A stretch of 42,226 nt of DNA from an uncultured Clostridia bacterium. GTDB lineage: Bacteria; Bacillota; Clostridia; Christensenellales; UBA1242. Shown in pieces: positions 1 through 7,893 of this stretch; position 1 is the first letter of the stretch; every line of letters begins with the position of its first letter. Location of the stretch: positions 1 to 42,226 of the forward strand of contig CALVNE010000006.1 of the NCBI GenBank assembly GCA_944349515.1, in the 5' to 3' direction. The position numbers and the translations under genes were made by a program. Under the pieces are notes generated by a model. The model did no database searches. It had not been told where the DNA came from and saw only the letters and a program-made list of their open reading frames with translations.

Positions 1-348
1 ACAATTTATTGTGTTTTTGCGTTAGCAAAATTTAAAATTTAACTTGTTTAAATTTTAACATCACATAGTTTATATTAAAGGTTCGCGCTTTAAGTTGAAG
101 AATTTTATGCGAGAAATTTGATATTTTAAAATAAAATGAGCAATTTAGTTTAATTAAATATATAAAAAAGCATATTGGTGTATACAATATGCTTTTGCTA
201 TTTTTATAGTTTTTTAAAAAATTTTGATGCATTTTTTCAGTTTTTTACACTTTTTTCACTTTTTTTTGCGATTTTTTTGTGTTTTTTCAACATTTTTTGT
301 GATTTTATATATTTCTTAATAAAGAGAATTTTTAAAAACCTACCTCTT
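1..348. other. Intergenic region downstream of spoIVA
   Basis: No convincing gene is seen. A 6-bp hairpin (TTTTGC/GCAAAA) lies at 15-30. A strong terminator lies at 166-196. A run of T-tracts spaced about 10 bp apart fills 232-298. A 66-codon reading frame on the minus strand at 32-232 is AT-rich, runs through the terminator and has no Shine-Dalgarno sequence, so it is not called. Confidence 0.6.
166..196. terminator. Bidirectional hairpin terminator
   Basis: A perfect 12-bp stem (166-177 with 185-196) closes a 7-nt loop. On the minus strand the 3' arm runs into TTTTTT, so it can end spoIVA transcription about 150 nt after the stop codon. A shorter T-rich stretch follows on the plus strand. 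Confidence 0.8.
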
Positions 349-1827
349 TCATAAGAGAATACACAAAACTCCGCCCTTGCCCTCGTTGATGATTCGACAG
401 AGAGTTTTGCGCATTTTTCGTTGCGCGTCCGCCGGCATCATAACGATTTTGGAAGAGATGTTGTCGCCAACAAGTGAAGATAAGCTCTTGCCAAGTAAGT
501 TGGTTTCCCAAATGCCTTCCGGATTGCTTTCAAACTGCTCGGTCAAATAGCCCACAAGGTCCTTGCTTTGCGCCTCCGTTCCAACAAGCGGAGTGACTTC
601 CGTTTCGACATCCACCTTTATAATATGCAAACTTGGCGCCGTCGCCTTTATCTTCACGCCGTAACGGTTGCCTTGCTTCACAACCTCAGGCTCTTGAAGG
701 GTAAATTCGCTCTGCTTTGGCACAACAATGCCATACCCATTTTCTTCGGCGTCATTGAGTGCAGTTTTGAGTTTGTCATATTCAAGTTTGGCAATCGCTA
801 AATCTTTGATATAGGAAACTAGTTCAAAGTCGTCTCTAATCTCAAAGCCACATTCCTCACTTAAAACGTGATAGAAAAGATTTTCCTTTGGAATAACTGA
901 AAAACGGATAACACCCTCGCCCATTTCAACATTTGAGAATGTAATTGGGTCAAATCTCTCGCTTTCAGTGAACACAAGTGCGTCCTTTTTGGTGTCGCCA
1001 ATCTTTTTCACGTCTGCGCCGAACTTTTTGATTTCGCCGACAATCTCCTTGATGATAGGATTGGAAAATGGCAGTGCAGATATCCACTTTGGCATGCTTA
1101 CCTTAATCGATGTCACCGGAAATTCTTGGAGCATCTTTTCAAATATTCTCTCCACATCGCCCTCTTTCATCTCTTGAACGTTCATAGCAACCACCTGCGC
1201 ATCATACTTTTCCGCTAAACTTTGCGTAAGTCTTTTGCTGTCCGCACTTTGTGGATTTTTGGTATTTAAAACCATAACAAATGGCTTTCCGCACTTTTTA
1301 ACGTCGCGGACAATCTCCTCTTCCGCTTGAACATAACTATCTCGTGGTAAATCTGTTACGCTTCCGTCGGTGGTCACCACAATGCCGATTGTGGAGTGCT
1401 CTTCAATCACCTTTTTCGTGCCGAACTCTGCCGCTTCTTCAAAAGGCATCTCCTTTTTCGACCACGGTGTTTTAACAAGACGAGGCTTGTTGTTCTCTTC
1501 CACGCCCATCGCGCCCGCCACGAGATAGCCAACGCAGTCAATCATTCTCACTTTCAAGTTGATTTTATCCGCAACGGCAATCTTTACCGCCTCATTTGGC
1601 ACAAAGCGCGGTTGCGTTGTCATGATAGTTTTGCCATCGGCGCTCTGCGGAAGTTCGTCAATTGTGCGTTTTTTGCTGTTCTCATTTTCGATGTTTGGTA
1701 TAACCAATTTTTTCATAAATTCGGATATGAAGGTGGATTTTCCCACCCTAACAGGTCCCACCACGCCGACATATATATCACCATTGGTGCGAGTTTTGAT
1801 ATCCTCATAAATTTGATATTTTTCCAT
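349..1827 (-). CDS. spoIVA: Stage IV sporulation protein A (spore coat morphogenetic ATPase)
   Basis: SpoIVA is the ATPase that polymerises on the forespore surface and anchors the coat basement layer; it is made in the mother cell. The 492-residue length equals that of Bacillus subtilis SpoIVA. An N-terminal GTPase-like P-loop (GPVRVGKST, residues 24-32) has the R-x-GKS form typical of this family. Family blocks are recognisable, including DELPQSADGKTIMTT, EEHSTIGIVVTTDG and the C-terminal RIINEGKGG segment. The ATG at 1827 is chosen over an upstream in-frame GTG because GGAGGT (1831-1836) sits 4 nt before it and would lie inside the longer frame. It is monocistronic, with a terminator at 166-196. 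In B. subtilis it is sigma-E controlled; no convincing sigma-E promoter could be assigned here. Confidence 0.97.
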   Translation of the reverse strand: MEKYQIYEDIKTRTNGDIYVGVVGPVRVGKSTFISEFMKKLVIPNIENENSKKRTIDELPQSADGKTIMTTQPRFVPNEAVKIAVADKINLKVRMIDCVGYLVAGAMGVEENNKPRLVKTPWSKKEMPFEEAAEFGTKKVIEEHSTIGIVVTTDGSVTDLPRDSYVQAEEEIVRDVKKCGKPFVMVLNTKNPQSADSKRLTQSLAEKYDAQVVAMNVQEMKEGDVERIFEKMLQEFPVTSIKVSMPKWISALPFSNPIIKEIVGEIKKFGADVKKIGDTKKDALVFTESERFDPITFSNVEMGEGVIRFSVIPKENLFYHVLSEECGFEIRDDFELVSYIKDLAIAKLEYDKLKTALNDAEENGYGIVVPKQSEFTLQEPEVVKQGNRYGVKIKATAPSLHIIKVDVETEVTPLVGTEAQSKDLVGYLTEQFESNPEGIWETNLLGKSLSSLVGDNISSKIVMMPADAQRKMRKTLCRIINEGKGGVLCILL

Positions 1828-1958
1828 ATAACCTCCATGCACATAATAAAAATATGCAAAAAGCGAGGTTGTTAGAACAAAATTGCCCCCAAGGCTTACA
1901 CAAAAATTGAAAATTTGTATACATAAAAAAAACGCAATTAAACTAATTCGTCATTAAT

Positions 1959-1991
1959 AAAAAAGCGCGCCTTAAAATTTTGACACGCTTT
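1959..1991 (-). terminator. Terminator of the der-plsY-mmcQ operon
   Basis: An 8-bp stem (1962-1969 with 1984-1991, one G-T pair) around a 14-nt loop is followed on the minus strand by a T-run (plus-strand A at 1959-1964). It lies about 40 nt past the mmcQ stop codon. Confidence 0.75.
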
Positions 1992-2028
1992 AAAAATATT
2001 TTAAAATGAACGCTTTAAAATAAAATTC

Positions 2029-2409
2029 TCATTTTGCACTGCGTTTTTTCTCTTTCGTCAAGTTATAACTTAAATCGAGCAGAAATTCTAGGTCGTTGGA
2101 GTCTATCTCTTCAAGGTCTATGGTCAGCCAGTGGACTTTGTTCATGTGATACGCTGTGTAAACACCCTTTTTCCTTAGCATATCCGCGCGGATAAGCGGG
2201 TCGGTTTTAAGGTCTAAGATATCTAAATTTTTTACTTTACCATTGTTTTTATACCCACTAATCTTATCGCTTGACACTTGCATAATTAAAGCAAACCACT
2301 TTCGGTTATGTTTATGGCGAAAAATCATAGCGTCGAAATCCTTAAACGGATTGTCTGGCGTGACGCCATAATTCTCTTTAACATACTTCGTAAACTCTCC
2401 CTTTGTCAT
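2029..2409 (-). CDS. MmcQ/YjbR family protein (DUF419)
   Basis: The 126-residue protein belongs to the MmcQ/YjbR family, small cytosolic proteins with a double-wing (CyaY-like) fold often described as DNA-binding; the biological role is not established. Family hallmarks are the N-terminal YGVTPDNPF block, FRHKHNRKWFALIM in the middle, and AYHMNKVHWLTI near the C-terminus. The start is supported by AAAGG five nt upstream of the ATG. It follows plsY by 45 nt on the same strand with no terminator between, so it is probably the last gene of the der-plsY operon. The charged KKRSAK tail is unremarkable. Confidence 0.85.
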   Translation of the reverse strand: MTKGEFTKYVKENYGVTPDNPFKDFDAMIFRHKHNRKWFALIMQVSSDKISGYKNNGKVKNLDILDLKTDPLIRADMLRKKGVYTAYHMNKVHWLTIDLEEIDSNDLEFLLDLSYNLTKEKKRSAK

Positions 2410-2454
2410 TTTTGCCTTTCCCTAAACATTTTTAATTTTCTTCTCAAAATTCAA

Positions 2455-3237
2455 TTAGTTTGTTTTGTTTTCTTCATCGGTTTCATTAAAATCTTCTTGA
2501 CTATTTAAATTGTCACTTTCTTCCACCACAATTTCCTCGCCTTTTTCTTCGCCCTCTTCTTCAACAACATCAGTTTTTTTCTTAAAAATCTTGCTTTTTA
2601 AATCAATCTTACTCTCCTTGCCGGTGAACAGCCGTGCGATGTTTTTATGGTGCAAGGAGAACACCAAAACAACGTTAACCCAAATCAAAACGAGAATTGG
2701 TATAAGGTTAGAAATATCCCAAACGACATACAGAACCGTGGAGGTTATCGACATAGAAAGAATGTAGATAAAGGAGATGACCGAGCCGTATTTGATGACA
2801 AAAAGCATAAGCAAAAAGCAGACCACAAAGGCAATTAAACTCATCCAATAAAAGTGTGGATTGAAGGTGAAAAGTCCAAAGGTGCAAGCCACGCCCTTTC
2901 CGCCCTTAAACTTATAATAAACAGGAAAGCAATGCCCTAAGATTGCCGAAACACCCGCAACAAAGTAAGCAAGGTCGCCATAACCCGCATAAAAATGCCC
3001 CACAACAAAGTAGACGATTAGCGCCGGAAGTCCGCACTTGATGGCGTCCATGACAAGCGTCAAAATTGCCTCGCCAAAACCGCGTGTGCGAAGCATATTC
3101 ATAGTTCCCGGATTGTGACTGCCAATTTTAGTGATATCCTTTCGCGCAAACGCCCACGAAAAAATACGCGCAAAACTTACGCTACCAATGAGGTACGCAC
3201 AAACAACAATAATAGGAAACACCCACGCAATGCTCAT
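2455..3237 (-). CDS. plsY: Glycerol-3-phosphate acyltransferase PlsY with acidic C-terminal tail
   Basis: PlsY transfers the acyl group from acyl-phosphate to glycerol-3-phosphate, the first step of phospholipid synthesis, in the inner membrane. The three family motifs are visible: GSVSFARIF near the N-terminus, GSHNPGTMN (usual form GSGNxGATN; His and Thr-Met here are variant), and HCFPVYYKFKGGKGV. Several hydrophobic helices span residues 1-200. The protein is 260 residues against about 190-200 usual; the last ~50 residues form a Glu/Asp-rich, Lys-containing, low-complexity cytoplasmic tail. The ATG overlaps the der stop codon as ATGA, indicating translational coupling. PgsA in this window carries a similar acidic tail. 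Confidence 0.93.
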   Translation of the reverse strand: MSIAWVFPIIVVCAYLIGSVSFARIFSWAFARKDITKIGSHNPGTMNMLRTRGFGEAILTLVMDAIKCGLPALIVYFVVGHFYAGYGDLAYFVAGVSAILGHCFPVYYKFKGGKGVACTFGLFTFNPHFYWMSLIAFVVCFLLMLFVIKYGSVISFIYILSMSITSTVLYVVWDISNLIPILVLIWVNVVLVFSLHHKNIARLFTGKESKIDLKSKIFKKKTDVVEEEGEEKGEEIVVEESDNLNSQEDFNETDEENKTN

Positions 3238-4541
3238 TCTTCCTCCTTACCCTTAAACACAAGTTCTATTGGCGTGCCAGAAAAGTCCACCTTTTCGCGC
3301 AGACGATTTTCCAGATAGCGCTCGTATGAAAAGTTGATAAGTTTTGGTTCCTTGCAAAAGAAGACGAACTTTGGCGGATTTGTCGACGCCTCGGTGGCGT
3401 ACATAATCTTCGCTCTCTGCCCATTCTTTGAAGGTGGCTCGAAGTTCAAAATGGCGTTCTGCAAAATATCATTCAAAACACCTGTCGTTATCCTTCTTGA
3501 AGCGTTCTCATAGACATAATCTACTTTCTCCATAATTTCGGAAAGCCCTTTGCCCGTCAGCGCGGAAACATAAATAGGCACAAAGTAGTCCATGAAGGAG
3601 AGTTTATCTTTCAAAATCTCGCCATACTTATTTTTATCCATTGTCTTTAAGTCCCACTTATTGACAACCACCACGCTCGGCTTGCCTGCCTCGTGAACGT
3701 AGCCAGCAATTCTCACGTCCTGCTCGGTGATTTCCTTCGACGCGTCGAACACAATTAAAACCACATCCGCCTCGTCAATCGCCAACATACTTCGAAGCAC
3801 CGAATATCCTTCCACGCTCTCTTTTTCCACCGAACGCTGACGGCGAAGCCCTGCCGTGTCGACAAGGTAGTAGTCTTTTTTATTACAGCGAAAAGGTATG
3901 GTCACCGCATCTCTTGTTGTGCCTTCGACCTCACTGACAACCACTCGCTTTTTGCCAAGAAGTCTATTGATAAGCGAGGATTTTCCCACATTAGGCCGAC
4001 CGACAAGCGCAAGTTTAATGCCGTTTAACTCTTCCTTCTCTATATCCTTTGGAAAATATGAGGTCACTTTGTCAAGCACGTCGCCAATACCTCGCCCTTG
4101 CGTGCAAGAGATAGGCATAGGGTCGCCTAAGCCCAAAGAATAAAAATCGTATAGATTAGATAAATCAAAATTATCAAGTTTATTCGCCACAAGCACCACT
4201 GGGAGTTTTTTTCTTCTAAGCATGCTTGCCACACTCATATCAGCATTTGTCACGCCCACCTTTCCGTCAACAAGAAAGATGATAACATCGGCGTTATCAA
4301 GCGCCAAATCCACCTGCTCTTTGATTTCCGACTGAAAAATGTCCTCACTTTTATCTTCCAATCCGCCAGTGTCCACCAAAGAAAACTCCTGCCCACACCA
4401 CTCAGCGTCAGCATAAATTCTGTCGCGCGTTACCCCCGCAACATCATCCACAATCGAAATTCTCTTTCCGCAAATCTTATTAAAAAGTGTGGATTTTCCA
4501 ACATTGGCTCGCCCCACAATGGCGACAATAGGTTTACTCAT
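3234..4541 (-). CDS. der: Ribosome biogenesis GTPase Der (EngA)
   Basis: Der is a double GTPase that acts in 50S ribosomal subunit maturation. Two complete G domains are seen: the first with GRANVGKST (10-18), DTGG (57-60) and NKLD (120-123), the second with GRPNVGKSS (181-189), DTAGLRRQ (228-235) and NKWD. A KH-like C-terminal domain follows. The 435-residue length is normal. It heads an operon with plsY (4-nt overlap) and mmcQ. There is no Shine-Dalgarno sequence before the ATG; instead a promoter ends 6 nt before it, so the transcript is probably leaderless (see the promoter at 4548-4576). Confidence 0.97.
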   Translation of the reverse strand: MSKPIVAIVGRANVGKSTLFNKICGKRISIVDDVAGVTRDRIYADAEWCGQEFSLVDTGGLEDKSEDIFQSEIKEQVDLALDNADVIIFLVDGKVGVTNADMSVASMLRRKKLPVVLVANKLDNFDLSNLYDFYSLGLGDPMPISCTQGRGIGDVLDKVTSYFPKDIEKEELNGIKLALVGRPNVGKSSLINRLLGKKRVVVSEVEGTTRDAVTIPFRCNKKDYYLVDTAGLRRQRSVEKESVEGYSVLRSMLAIDEADVVLIVFDASKEITEQDVRIAGYVHEAGKPSVVVVNKWDLKTMDKNKYGEILKDKLSFMDYFVPIYVSALTGKGLSEIMEKVDYVYENASRRITTGVLNDILQNAILNFEPPSKNGQRAKIMYATEASTNPPKFVFFCKEPKLINFSYERYLENRLREKVDFSGTPIELVFKGKEEE

Positions 4542-4547
4542 ATATAA

Positions 4548-4576
4548 AATATAACATACTAGAAAAAATAAGTAAA
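4548..4576 (-). promoter_or_regulatory. Predicted leaderless promoter of der
   Basis: On the minus strand, TTTACT (4576-4571), a 17-nt spacer and an extended -10 (TG-T-TATATT, hexamer 4553-4548) precede the der ATG by 6 nt. A start site 7 nt after the -10 box would be the A of the ATG. No Shine-Dalgarno-like sequence lies between them. Confidence 0.6.
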
Positions 4577-4649
4577 ATAATTTTACAAAATATAATTACT
4601 TAAAATTTTTTAAATAAATTCAGATGATGATAATTAGTTAAAAAGTTTT

Positions 4650-4681
4650 AAATAAAACACCTAAATAACAAACATTTAGGC
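4650..4681 (-). terminator. Hairpin terminator after the small membrane/zinc-ribbon locus
   Basis: A perfect 7-bp stem (4660-4666 with 4674-4680) with a 7-nt loop is followed on the minus strand by TGTTTTATTT. It lies about 95 nt downstream of the zinc-ribbon stop codon. Confidence 0.6.
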
Positions 4682-4774
4682 ATTTAACAATAAGACAGTA
4701 ATCATTTTTAACAGATTTTTTAACATTGAGTATAAAACATTTAATCCGCGTTATAAAAGAAAAATCAACTTTTC

Positions 4775-4954
4775 TTACTGCTCTTTTCCGCAATATTGAC
4801 AAAATTTAGAGTCTTTATCAATTTCTTTTCCGCAGTGCTTACAAAACATCTTTTCTTCCACAACCTCTTCGGTCATTCCTTCTTTAACGGCACCAGCCAC
4901 GGTTTTTACTGCACCTTTTGAAACATCAGCCTGCGTATTAGCAATGTCTTTCAA
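4775..4954 (-). CDS. Zinc-ribbon tail, split from the preceding membrane protein (frameshift or TTG-started small protein)
   Basis: This 59-codon frame has no ATG near its 5' end. It encodes a helical segment (LKDIANTQADVSKGAVKT, first 18 residues) and a zinc ribbon with Cys pairs at 38/41 and 52/55, ending CGKEQ. A TTG at 4954 overlaps the preceding gene's stop as TTGA and has AGGG 5 nt upstream, so coupled translation is possible. More likely it is the C-terminal half of one protein: clostridial proteins with two membrane helices, a similar helical linker and a terminal zinc ribbon are, from memory, usually a single chain. Adding one base to the four-A run (plus-strand T at 4965-4968) would join the frames. 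It may thus be a recent frameshift or a sequence error. Confidence 0.6.
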   Translation of the reverse strand: MKDIANTQADVSKGAVKTVAGAVKEGMTEEVVEEKMFCKHCGKEIDKDSKFCQYCGKEQ

Positions 4955-5214
4955 ATCTTCCCTATTTTATTAATTATATGTTTCTGCGTCTTTATCATAA
5001 GTTTTTGCATATTAGGCGTAAAACCAATACTCATCATAATGATGCCAATCATAAGACCGACCATCCCACCAAACATAAAGCCTACACTTTTTTCCATTTC
5101 GCTAAAAGAATCATCTACACAAAAAGAGGTGATTAAAAGAGCAAGTCCTGCAAGAAACAAAATTATTCCTAATATTTTTAAAACTAAATAAATTTTTGGT
5201 AACTTTTCCTTCAT
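4951..5214 (-). CDS. Small two-helix membrane protein (N-terminal part of a probable zinc-ribbon membrane protein)
   Basis: The 87-residue product has a short Lys-rich N-terminus, two transmembrane helices (about residues 8-29 and 42-64) and a basic C-terminal amphipathic stretch ending in KIGKI. It has its own Shine-Dalgarno sequence (AGGAGA) and its own promoter (5232-5259) 53 nt after feoB, so it need not depend on the feo operon. The stop codon falls just where the frame encoding the zinc-ribbon tail begins, so this entry is probably the truncated N-terminal half of a single ~148-residue protein. The function is unknown. Confidence 0.75.
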   Translation of the reverse strand: MKEKLPKIYLVLKILGIILFLAGLALLITSFCVDDSFSEMEKSVGFMFGGMVGLMIGIIMMSIGFTPNMQKLMIKTQKHIINKIGKI

Positions 5215-5231
5215 ATTTATCTCCTATATAT

Positions 5232-5259
5232 ATTTTAACAAAAACAGTAATTTTGTCAA
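5232..5259 (-). promoter_or_regulatory. Promoter of the small membrane protein gene
   Basis: On the minus strand, TTGACA (5259-5254), a 16-nt spacer and an extended -10 (TGT-TAAAAT, hexamer 5237-5232) lie about 18 nt before the ATG at 5214, with the Shine-Dalgarno sequence between. Confidence 0.7.
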
Positions 5260-5267
5260 GAAAATAA

Positions 5268-7349
5268 TCATTTTTTACACTTTTTTTGGCAATTTTTACA
5301 ATTAAAAGGACATTTTTTTCTTTTTATAAATCTATAAATGAAGATTAGTGAAAGCAAAATAAAGACGAAAGCAAGCAAAATTAGAACAAAAGTCCAACCA
5401 AAAATTTCAATGGCAAATGCGATGTTAAAGACAATGAAACTAACAACATACGCTGTAACAAGTTCAATTATAACGCCGACTATTGTCCACTTTTTACCTA
5501 CCTCTTGAATGAGCATGGAAACAGAGGCAATGCATGGCACATAGAGAAGTGAGAACACTAAAAATGACAAAACTGAGGCGTTTGAAGAAAAATATACCAC
5601 GCTGGTTGGTAGCAAGAGCGACTCCGAAATCAGCCTTGTCGCGCTACTATCAATTCCGTTAAACATGGCGATGGATGAGACCACCACCTCTTTTGCCACA
5701 AGCCCAGCAAGAAGTGCCGACACCACCGCCCAATTATCAAAGCCAAGAGGGGCAAAAATCGGAGCGAGAAACTTGCCTATCGTTTGTAGCATACTCCCCG
5801 TGCCGTCAGGGCAGTAACTAAATGAAAAACTAAACGAAGATAGCAAAAAGACAATGACGTTCATGGAAATCATGATAGAGCCAACTTTCACTAGGAAGTG
5901 TTTAGAGTTTTCAAGTAATACCTTACCCGTTCGCTTTAACGACATGTGCCGATATGGCGGAAATTCCAAAATGAAGGTTTGGTTGTTGCTCTTTAAAACT
6001 GTCATGTCGAGTAGTTTTGAAATAGTGATTGCCACAACAACGCCAAGTAGATATAGCCCAATGATGACAAAGATGTTGTTTGCACCGAAAAACGCACCGC
6101 CGACCACCGCATAGATAGGTATTTTCGCCGAGCAACTCATATACGGGCAGACAAGCGCCGTTTTGATTTTGCTGTTTTTGTTATCCATATTGCGCGCGGT
6201 CATAATGGCGGTAGTGGAGCAACCGAAACCCATAAGAAGAGTGTAGACACTTTTGCCCGACAAGCCAACTTTACCTAAAATATCCTCAAAGATAAACGCC
6301 ACACGGCTCAAATATCCGCTATCTTCAAGCACGCTCAAAAAGAAGAATAAAAGCACCACTTGTGGCAAAAAGGAAAGCACTGTTGCTACTCCGCCAAATA
6401 TGGCATCGTTAAAAAGATGATAGACGAAACTATCTCCTAAATGCCCTAATAAAAAGTTGGAAATCGGCGTTGTGATAAGGCTTAACAATGATGAAAGAGC
6501 GTCAGAAAGAAGGGCGCCGAGCGAGAAAAAGGTTAAATAAAAGATGATGGCAAGGATAACCAAAAAGCATGGAAAGGCAAGATATTTATTTAAAAGAATT
6601 TTGTCGAGTTTGCTCTTTCCATAGACAAAATCATTTTTAACGCACGCCTTTTCAATCACCTCGTCCAAAAATTCGTAGCGCGCCTTGGCGATAATTTCCA
6701 TGGAATTTTCCGGCAGTTTTGAAAAGATTTGTTCGATATCTTCCTCTTTAAAATTTTGTCTAATAAAGAAACTTTTGTCACGCTCAAACGCCTTTACGCA
6801 GAGGTAAATTTTATCGTCAAAATTAGAAAATTGAGGCAAAATGCAAGAAAAATCCACTTTTTTTAAATAATTTGGCGTTTTTTTGTTAAAAAAATCGAGA
6901 TTTTTGATTTCGTCTATATTTTTCTCGGCGTTAAGCATAAGCACTTTCACACCCAAAAGTGCCTCCAATTTTTCGCGATTCACCTTGTATTTTTGACGTC
7001 TATCTATCTCGTTTATTACAACACAAACTTCCTTTCCCGCCTCTATCAAGCAAAGGGTTAAATACAAATTTCGTTGAAGATTGTTAAGGTCGCAAATATT
7101 TATCACCTTCAACTTCGACTCCAAAACAATCTTGCACGAAACCTCCTCCTCAAACGAGAGCGGTGTCAGCGAATATATTCCAGGCGTGTCAACAAGGGTG
7201 AACTTTTCACCATTTAAAGAAAACTCCTTCTTCTTTTCCTCCACCGTCACACCATGCCAGTTTCCCACGTGCTCATTAGCGCGCGTGAGGGAGTTAAAAA
7301 AGGTGGTCTTTCCAGCGTTCGGATTTCCAACAAGCAAAATCTCTTCCAT
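5268..7349 (-). CDS. feoB: Ferrous iron transport protein B
   Basis: FeoB is the GTP-dependent ferrous iron permease of the cytoplasmic membrane. The N-terminal G domain shows GNPNAGKTT near residue 8, the switch segment GNWHGVTVEEKK, DTPG and NEID as the G4 motif. The membrane part contains the two Gate regions, one with FLPQVVLLFFFLSVLEDSGYL and GFGCSTTAIM (usual form GFGCNVPA). The 693-residue length is typical. The C-terminus is Cys-rich (CPFNCKNC followed by KKC), four cysteines that could bind metal, a feature also found in other FeoB proteins. The ATG abuts the feoA stop codon with no gap and its Shine-Dalgarno sequence lies inside feoA, so the two are coupled. Confidence 0.96.
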   Translation of the reverse strand: MEEILLVGNPNAGKTTFFNSLTRANEHVGNWHGVTVEEKKKEFSLNGEKFTLVDTPGIYSLTPLSFEEEVSCKIVLESKLKVINICDLNNLQRNLYLTLCLIEAGKEVCVVINEIDRRQKYKVNREKLEALLGVKVLMLNAEKNIDEIKNLDFFNKKTPNYLKKVDFSCILPQFSNFDDKIYLCVKAFERDKSFFIRQNFKEEDIEQIFSKLPENSMEIIAKARYEFLDEVIEKACVKNDFVYGKSKLDKILLNKYLAFPCFLVILAIIFYLTFFSLGALLSDALSSLLSLITTPISNFLLGHLGDSFVYHLFNDAIFGGVATVLSFLPQVVLLFFFLSVLEDSGYLSRVAFIFEDILGKVGLSGKSVYTLLMGFGCSTTAIMTARNMDNKNSKIKTALVCPYMSCSAKIPIYAVVGGAFFGANNIFVIIGLYLLGVVVAITISKLLDMTVLKSNNQTFILEFPPYRHMSLKRTGKVLLENSKHFLVKVGSIMISMNVIVFLLSSFSFSFSYCPDGTGSMLQTIGKFLAPIFAPLGFDNWAVVSALLAGLVAKEVVVSSIAMFNGIDSSATRLISESLLLPTSVVYFSSNASVLSFLVFSLLYVPCIASVSMLIQEVGKKWTIVGVIIELVTAYVVSFIVFNIAFAIEIFGWTFVLILLAFVFILLSLIFIYRFIKRKKCPFNCKNCQKKCKK

Positions 7350-7571
7350 TTACTCCACCATAATTCCGCTAAGCAAGGTGCTTTTGATACTTAAAACATA
7401 CCCTCTAATTTCCACCAAAAACACTTTTTTTAGTGGCGACTTATTCAAAATGTATAGCTTCTGTCCGGAAAATATGCCAAGTTCCATAAAGCGCCTCACC
7501 ACCTTTTCTTCGCCCTTGACCTCAACTATTCTATAACTTTTGTTAACTGCACCCTCTTTTAAAGTTATCAT
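7350..7571 (-). CDS. feoA: Ferrous iron transport protein A
   Basis: FeoA is a small cytosolic SH3-fold partner of FeoB. The 73-residue product shows the family pattern: a short N-terminal strand, VVRRFMELGIFSGQKL in the middle, and VEIRGYVLSIKSTLLSGIMV at the end. It directly precedes feoB on the same strand. There is no Shine-Dalgarno sequence before the ATG; TAAAAT lies 5 nt upstream, which would give a near-leaderless transcript, but no good -35 element is visible. No clear Fur box was recognised in the upstream region, although iron control would be expected from the family. Confidence 0.9.
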   Translation of the reverse strand: MITLKEGAVNKSYRIVEVKGEEKVVRRFMELGIFSGQKLYILNKSPLKKVFLVEIRGYVLSIKSTLLSGIMVE

Positions 7572-7839
7572 AGTAAATTTTATGGGACAACTTTTGCTAA
7601 TATGAGTAAATTTCGTCTCCTCTCAATTAATAACATATTAAAGAAATTGCAACAATTTTGTCGCTCCTCTGCCCTCCCAAATTTTAACTCTTCACACCTC
7701 ACACTCTATCTAACTCGCAACCTCGCAAAATTTCTTCTCAAAATTTGACGAACAACTTTCAGCGTTCGATCTATACAAAAATTTGCAAATGAGATTCAAG
7801 CGGTTCTTTCATAAACATAGATATAAACGAAAAGAAAAA

Positions 7840-7887
7840 TATAAAAATATTGTGTTTAAAAGGTTGCATTTACACCATATTTTGTGT
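7840..7887 (+). promoter_or_regulatory. Tandem NrdR boxes (autoregulatory operator)
   Basis: The 16-mer at 7872-7887 (ACACCATATTTTGTGT) matches the NrdR-box consensus at about 14 of 16 positions. A weaker second box at 7840-7855 has a perfect right half (ATATTGTGT). The boxes are 32 bp apart, leaving 16 bp between them, the helical spacing known for NrdR box pairs. The stronger box fills the spacer of the nrdR promoter. Confidence 0.75.
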
Positions 7888-7893
7888 TATCAT
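7864..7893 (+). promoter_or_regulatory. nrdR promoter
   Basis: TTGCAT (7864-7869), an 18-nt spacer and an extended -10 (TGT-TATCAT, hexamer 7888-7893) lie about 24 nt before the nrdR ATG. The NrdR box at 7872-7887 occupies the spacer, so NrdR binding should block RNA polymerase. Confidence 0.6.

Noticed and set aside
32..232. 66-codon minus-strand frame
   Set aside because: AT-rich composition, no Shine-Dalgarno sequence, and it runs through the strong terminator at 166-196.
1828..1842. GTG start of spoIVA, five codons upstream
   Set aside because: The Shine-Dalgarno sequence would lie inside the gene; the ATG at 1827 gives the family length of 492 residues.
1396..1875. 159-codon plus-strand frame over spoIVA
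   Set aside because: Shadow of spoIVA; no start signals and no family resemblance. Other long antisense frames over ftsK, parC and parE were rejected likewise.
4961..4970. Classical -1 programmed frameshift signal
   Set aside because: The frame does change by -1 at a run of four A, but no X-XXY-YYZ heptamer and no downstream structure is visible; a deletion or restart is simpler.
7572..7700. Fur box before feoA
   Set aside because: No sequence in this region comes close to the 7-1-7 or 6-1-6 Fur pattern, so none is claimed although iron control is likely.
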